Positions 63,192 through 64,000 of a stretch of DNA of 64,000 nt are shown here, one piece after another. The notes under the pieces are model-generated. The model worked only from the letters and a program-made list of their open reading frames with translations, had not been told where the DNA came from and did no database searches. The stretch's first letter is position 1. Each line of letters starts with the position of its first letter. Source of the stretch: Siphonodentalium dalli (Eukaryota > Mollusca > Scaphopoda > Gadilida > Siphonodentaliidae); contig CP136069.1 of NCBI GenBank assembly GCA_032622095.1, positions 126,623,450 to 126,687,449 of the forward strand, given 5' to 3'. A program made the position numbers and the translations under genes.

Positions 63192-63960
63192 AGGACACCT
63201 AACGGCGGTTCTTTCACAAGGGACGGTGTCGCTATCCTAATATGCCGAAACCGTCTTGGCATGTGTTCCATTCCATCTACCTTAATCAATGACAGACAAA
63301 TCGCAGTGCAGTTTAGGTTCGACATCTCCTCCTTCATAAGCGTGATACAACTATACATTCCGAGCACGAATCACAGTGACACCTTTTTAAACGAATGTTT
63401 GGATGAAGTTGAGGCAACAGTTCCTCAACTATCAGTCGCAGGTCCAGTCGTCGTTATGGGTGACTTTAATGCACATTTGAAATCTGATAATTTCGACCGT
63501 ATTCCTGTGAGTCACGTGGGACGTCATGCCTTGCTTCATAGTTTCATCACGCGCACTATTATATGGATGCTATATCTGCTTCTCATAAACGAACCGGGGA
63601 ACGATTTTCCATTTGCACCATCGATCATCGACCATATCATTTGTTTCTCTGATGTTAAGTGACTTAGTGTTTGACTGTCGTATTCTTCCAGACCATTCTC
63701 TCAACACGTCGTGCCATCTGCCTGTGTCGTGCGGTTTGAACATTCCTATCGTGAACTCACACAGTCCGTCGCCTCATCAGAAACTATTATTCAACTGGAA
63801 AAGATTGAACATACAGACTTATCACTCGTGTATTGAAAGGTCATGCATATCTCTCATTGACACTATGCCAGACAACCCCGATGACCTGTCGCATTTATAT
63901 GACAATATCGTTTCAATGCTGTTATCGTCTTCTGAAATATCCGCTGGATCCAAAAAGTAA
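63192..63960 (+). pseudogene. Non-LTR retrotransposon ORF2, rest of the endonuclease domain, frameshifted
   Basis: From about 63193, TPNGGSFTRDGVAILICRNR continues the domain. It includes IAVQF, VIQLYIPS, GPVVVMGDFNAHL (catalytic Asp and Asn) and SIIDHI. The frame closes at 63662, and homology continues in another frame (63613-63960), where CRILPDHSLNTSCHLPV carries the C-terminal DH of the domain. A TAA at 63958-63960 ends that frame. The reverse transcriptase would lie beyond the right edge. At least one frameshift makes this copy dead. Confidence 0.85.
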
Positions 63961-64000
63961 AAAAACCCACTTAAAACCTTTCTGGAATTCAGAACTATCC

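Larger units (their letters stand above)
60115..63192. repeat. About 3.1 kb of repeats inserted in the ORF2 endonuclease
   Basis: SKSGR ends at about 60114 and TPNGGSFTRDGVAIL begins at about 63193, so the coding sequence rejoins cleanly. The insertion holds the inverted TTGACC repeat (60360-60790), diverged tandem-core sequence (about 60815-61250 and 61905-62190, with GGAATGCGGAAAGTTGA) and the duplication at 62194-62495. Terminal repeats and target duplication were not found. Confidence 0.6.

Noticed and set aside
1-64000. tRNA, rRNA or other structured RNA genes
   Set aside because: No cloverleaf with A/B boxes or recognisable rRNA segment was noticed on either strand; a covariance search could change this.

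Overview
The window is AT-rich, intron-rich, repeat-saturated eukaryotic DNA. Codon structure, GT-AG introns and the repeat types (tandem-core elements ending in AGCTCA...TGAGCTAAAAA, GGAC-rich tails) suggest a lophotrochozoan, probably a mollusc; this is inference from repeat style and I could not search. No rRNA, tRNA or CRISPR array was seen.

The one clear host gene is STAM (ESCRT-0 adaptor) on the minus strand. Its first five coding exons (35683 down to 10656) encode the start methionine and most of the VHS domain; the rest lies beyond the left edge or was not recognised. Its introns (7.7, 8.9, 0.76 and 7.3 kb) are packed with transposons. Intron 4 holds a four-deep nest: a MULE (11680-17951, 9-bp target duplication) contains a hAT-like element (8-bp duplication), which contains a second hAT-like element, which contains a second MULE with a nearly complete transposase. 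Intron 2 holds a hAT-like element inside another; intron 1 holds a complete tandem-core element. Left of STAM exon 5 lie a Harbinger-like element with TTA duplications, a foldback element and several old repeats.

Upstream of STAM, 36139-43554 is a giant, mostly non-coding palindromic element with short terminal inverted repeats. A smaller element sits in it, itself carrying a TTAA-flanked MITE.

The most interesting object is 43809-49687: a 5.9-kb element with exact terminal inverted repeats and a 6-bp target duplication (AACTAT). It carries three copies of a virus-like cassette, two in tandem on minus and one inverted on plus. Each cassette encodes a 193-aa Bcl-2-fold protein with BH1 and BH2 motifs, a small lysine-rich protein, and an acidic-tailed protein whose ATG overlaps the previous stop (ATGA). 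GC-rich spacers and CGG/CCG expansions separate the genes. I infer a non-autonomous, virus-derived (possibly Maverick/adintovirus-like) mobile element carrying an apoptosis regulator.

From about 49.86 kb to the right edge is a broken non-LTR retrotransposon. ORF1-like coding sequence (50018-51568) has its C-terminal end amplified with downstream DNA into a 1.35-kb tandem array (51304-57625). ORF2 begins at 59915 with an apurinic-type endonuclease domain, is interrupted by about 3 kb of other repeats, and resumes at about 63190 to the window end. The TTAA MITE is present in only one array unit; the other units are natural empty sites.
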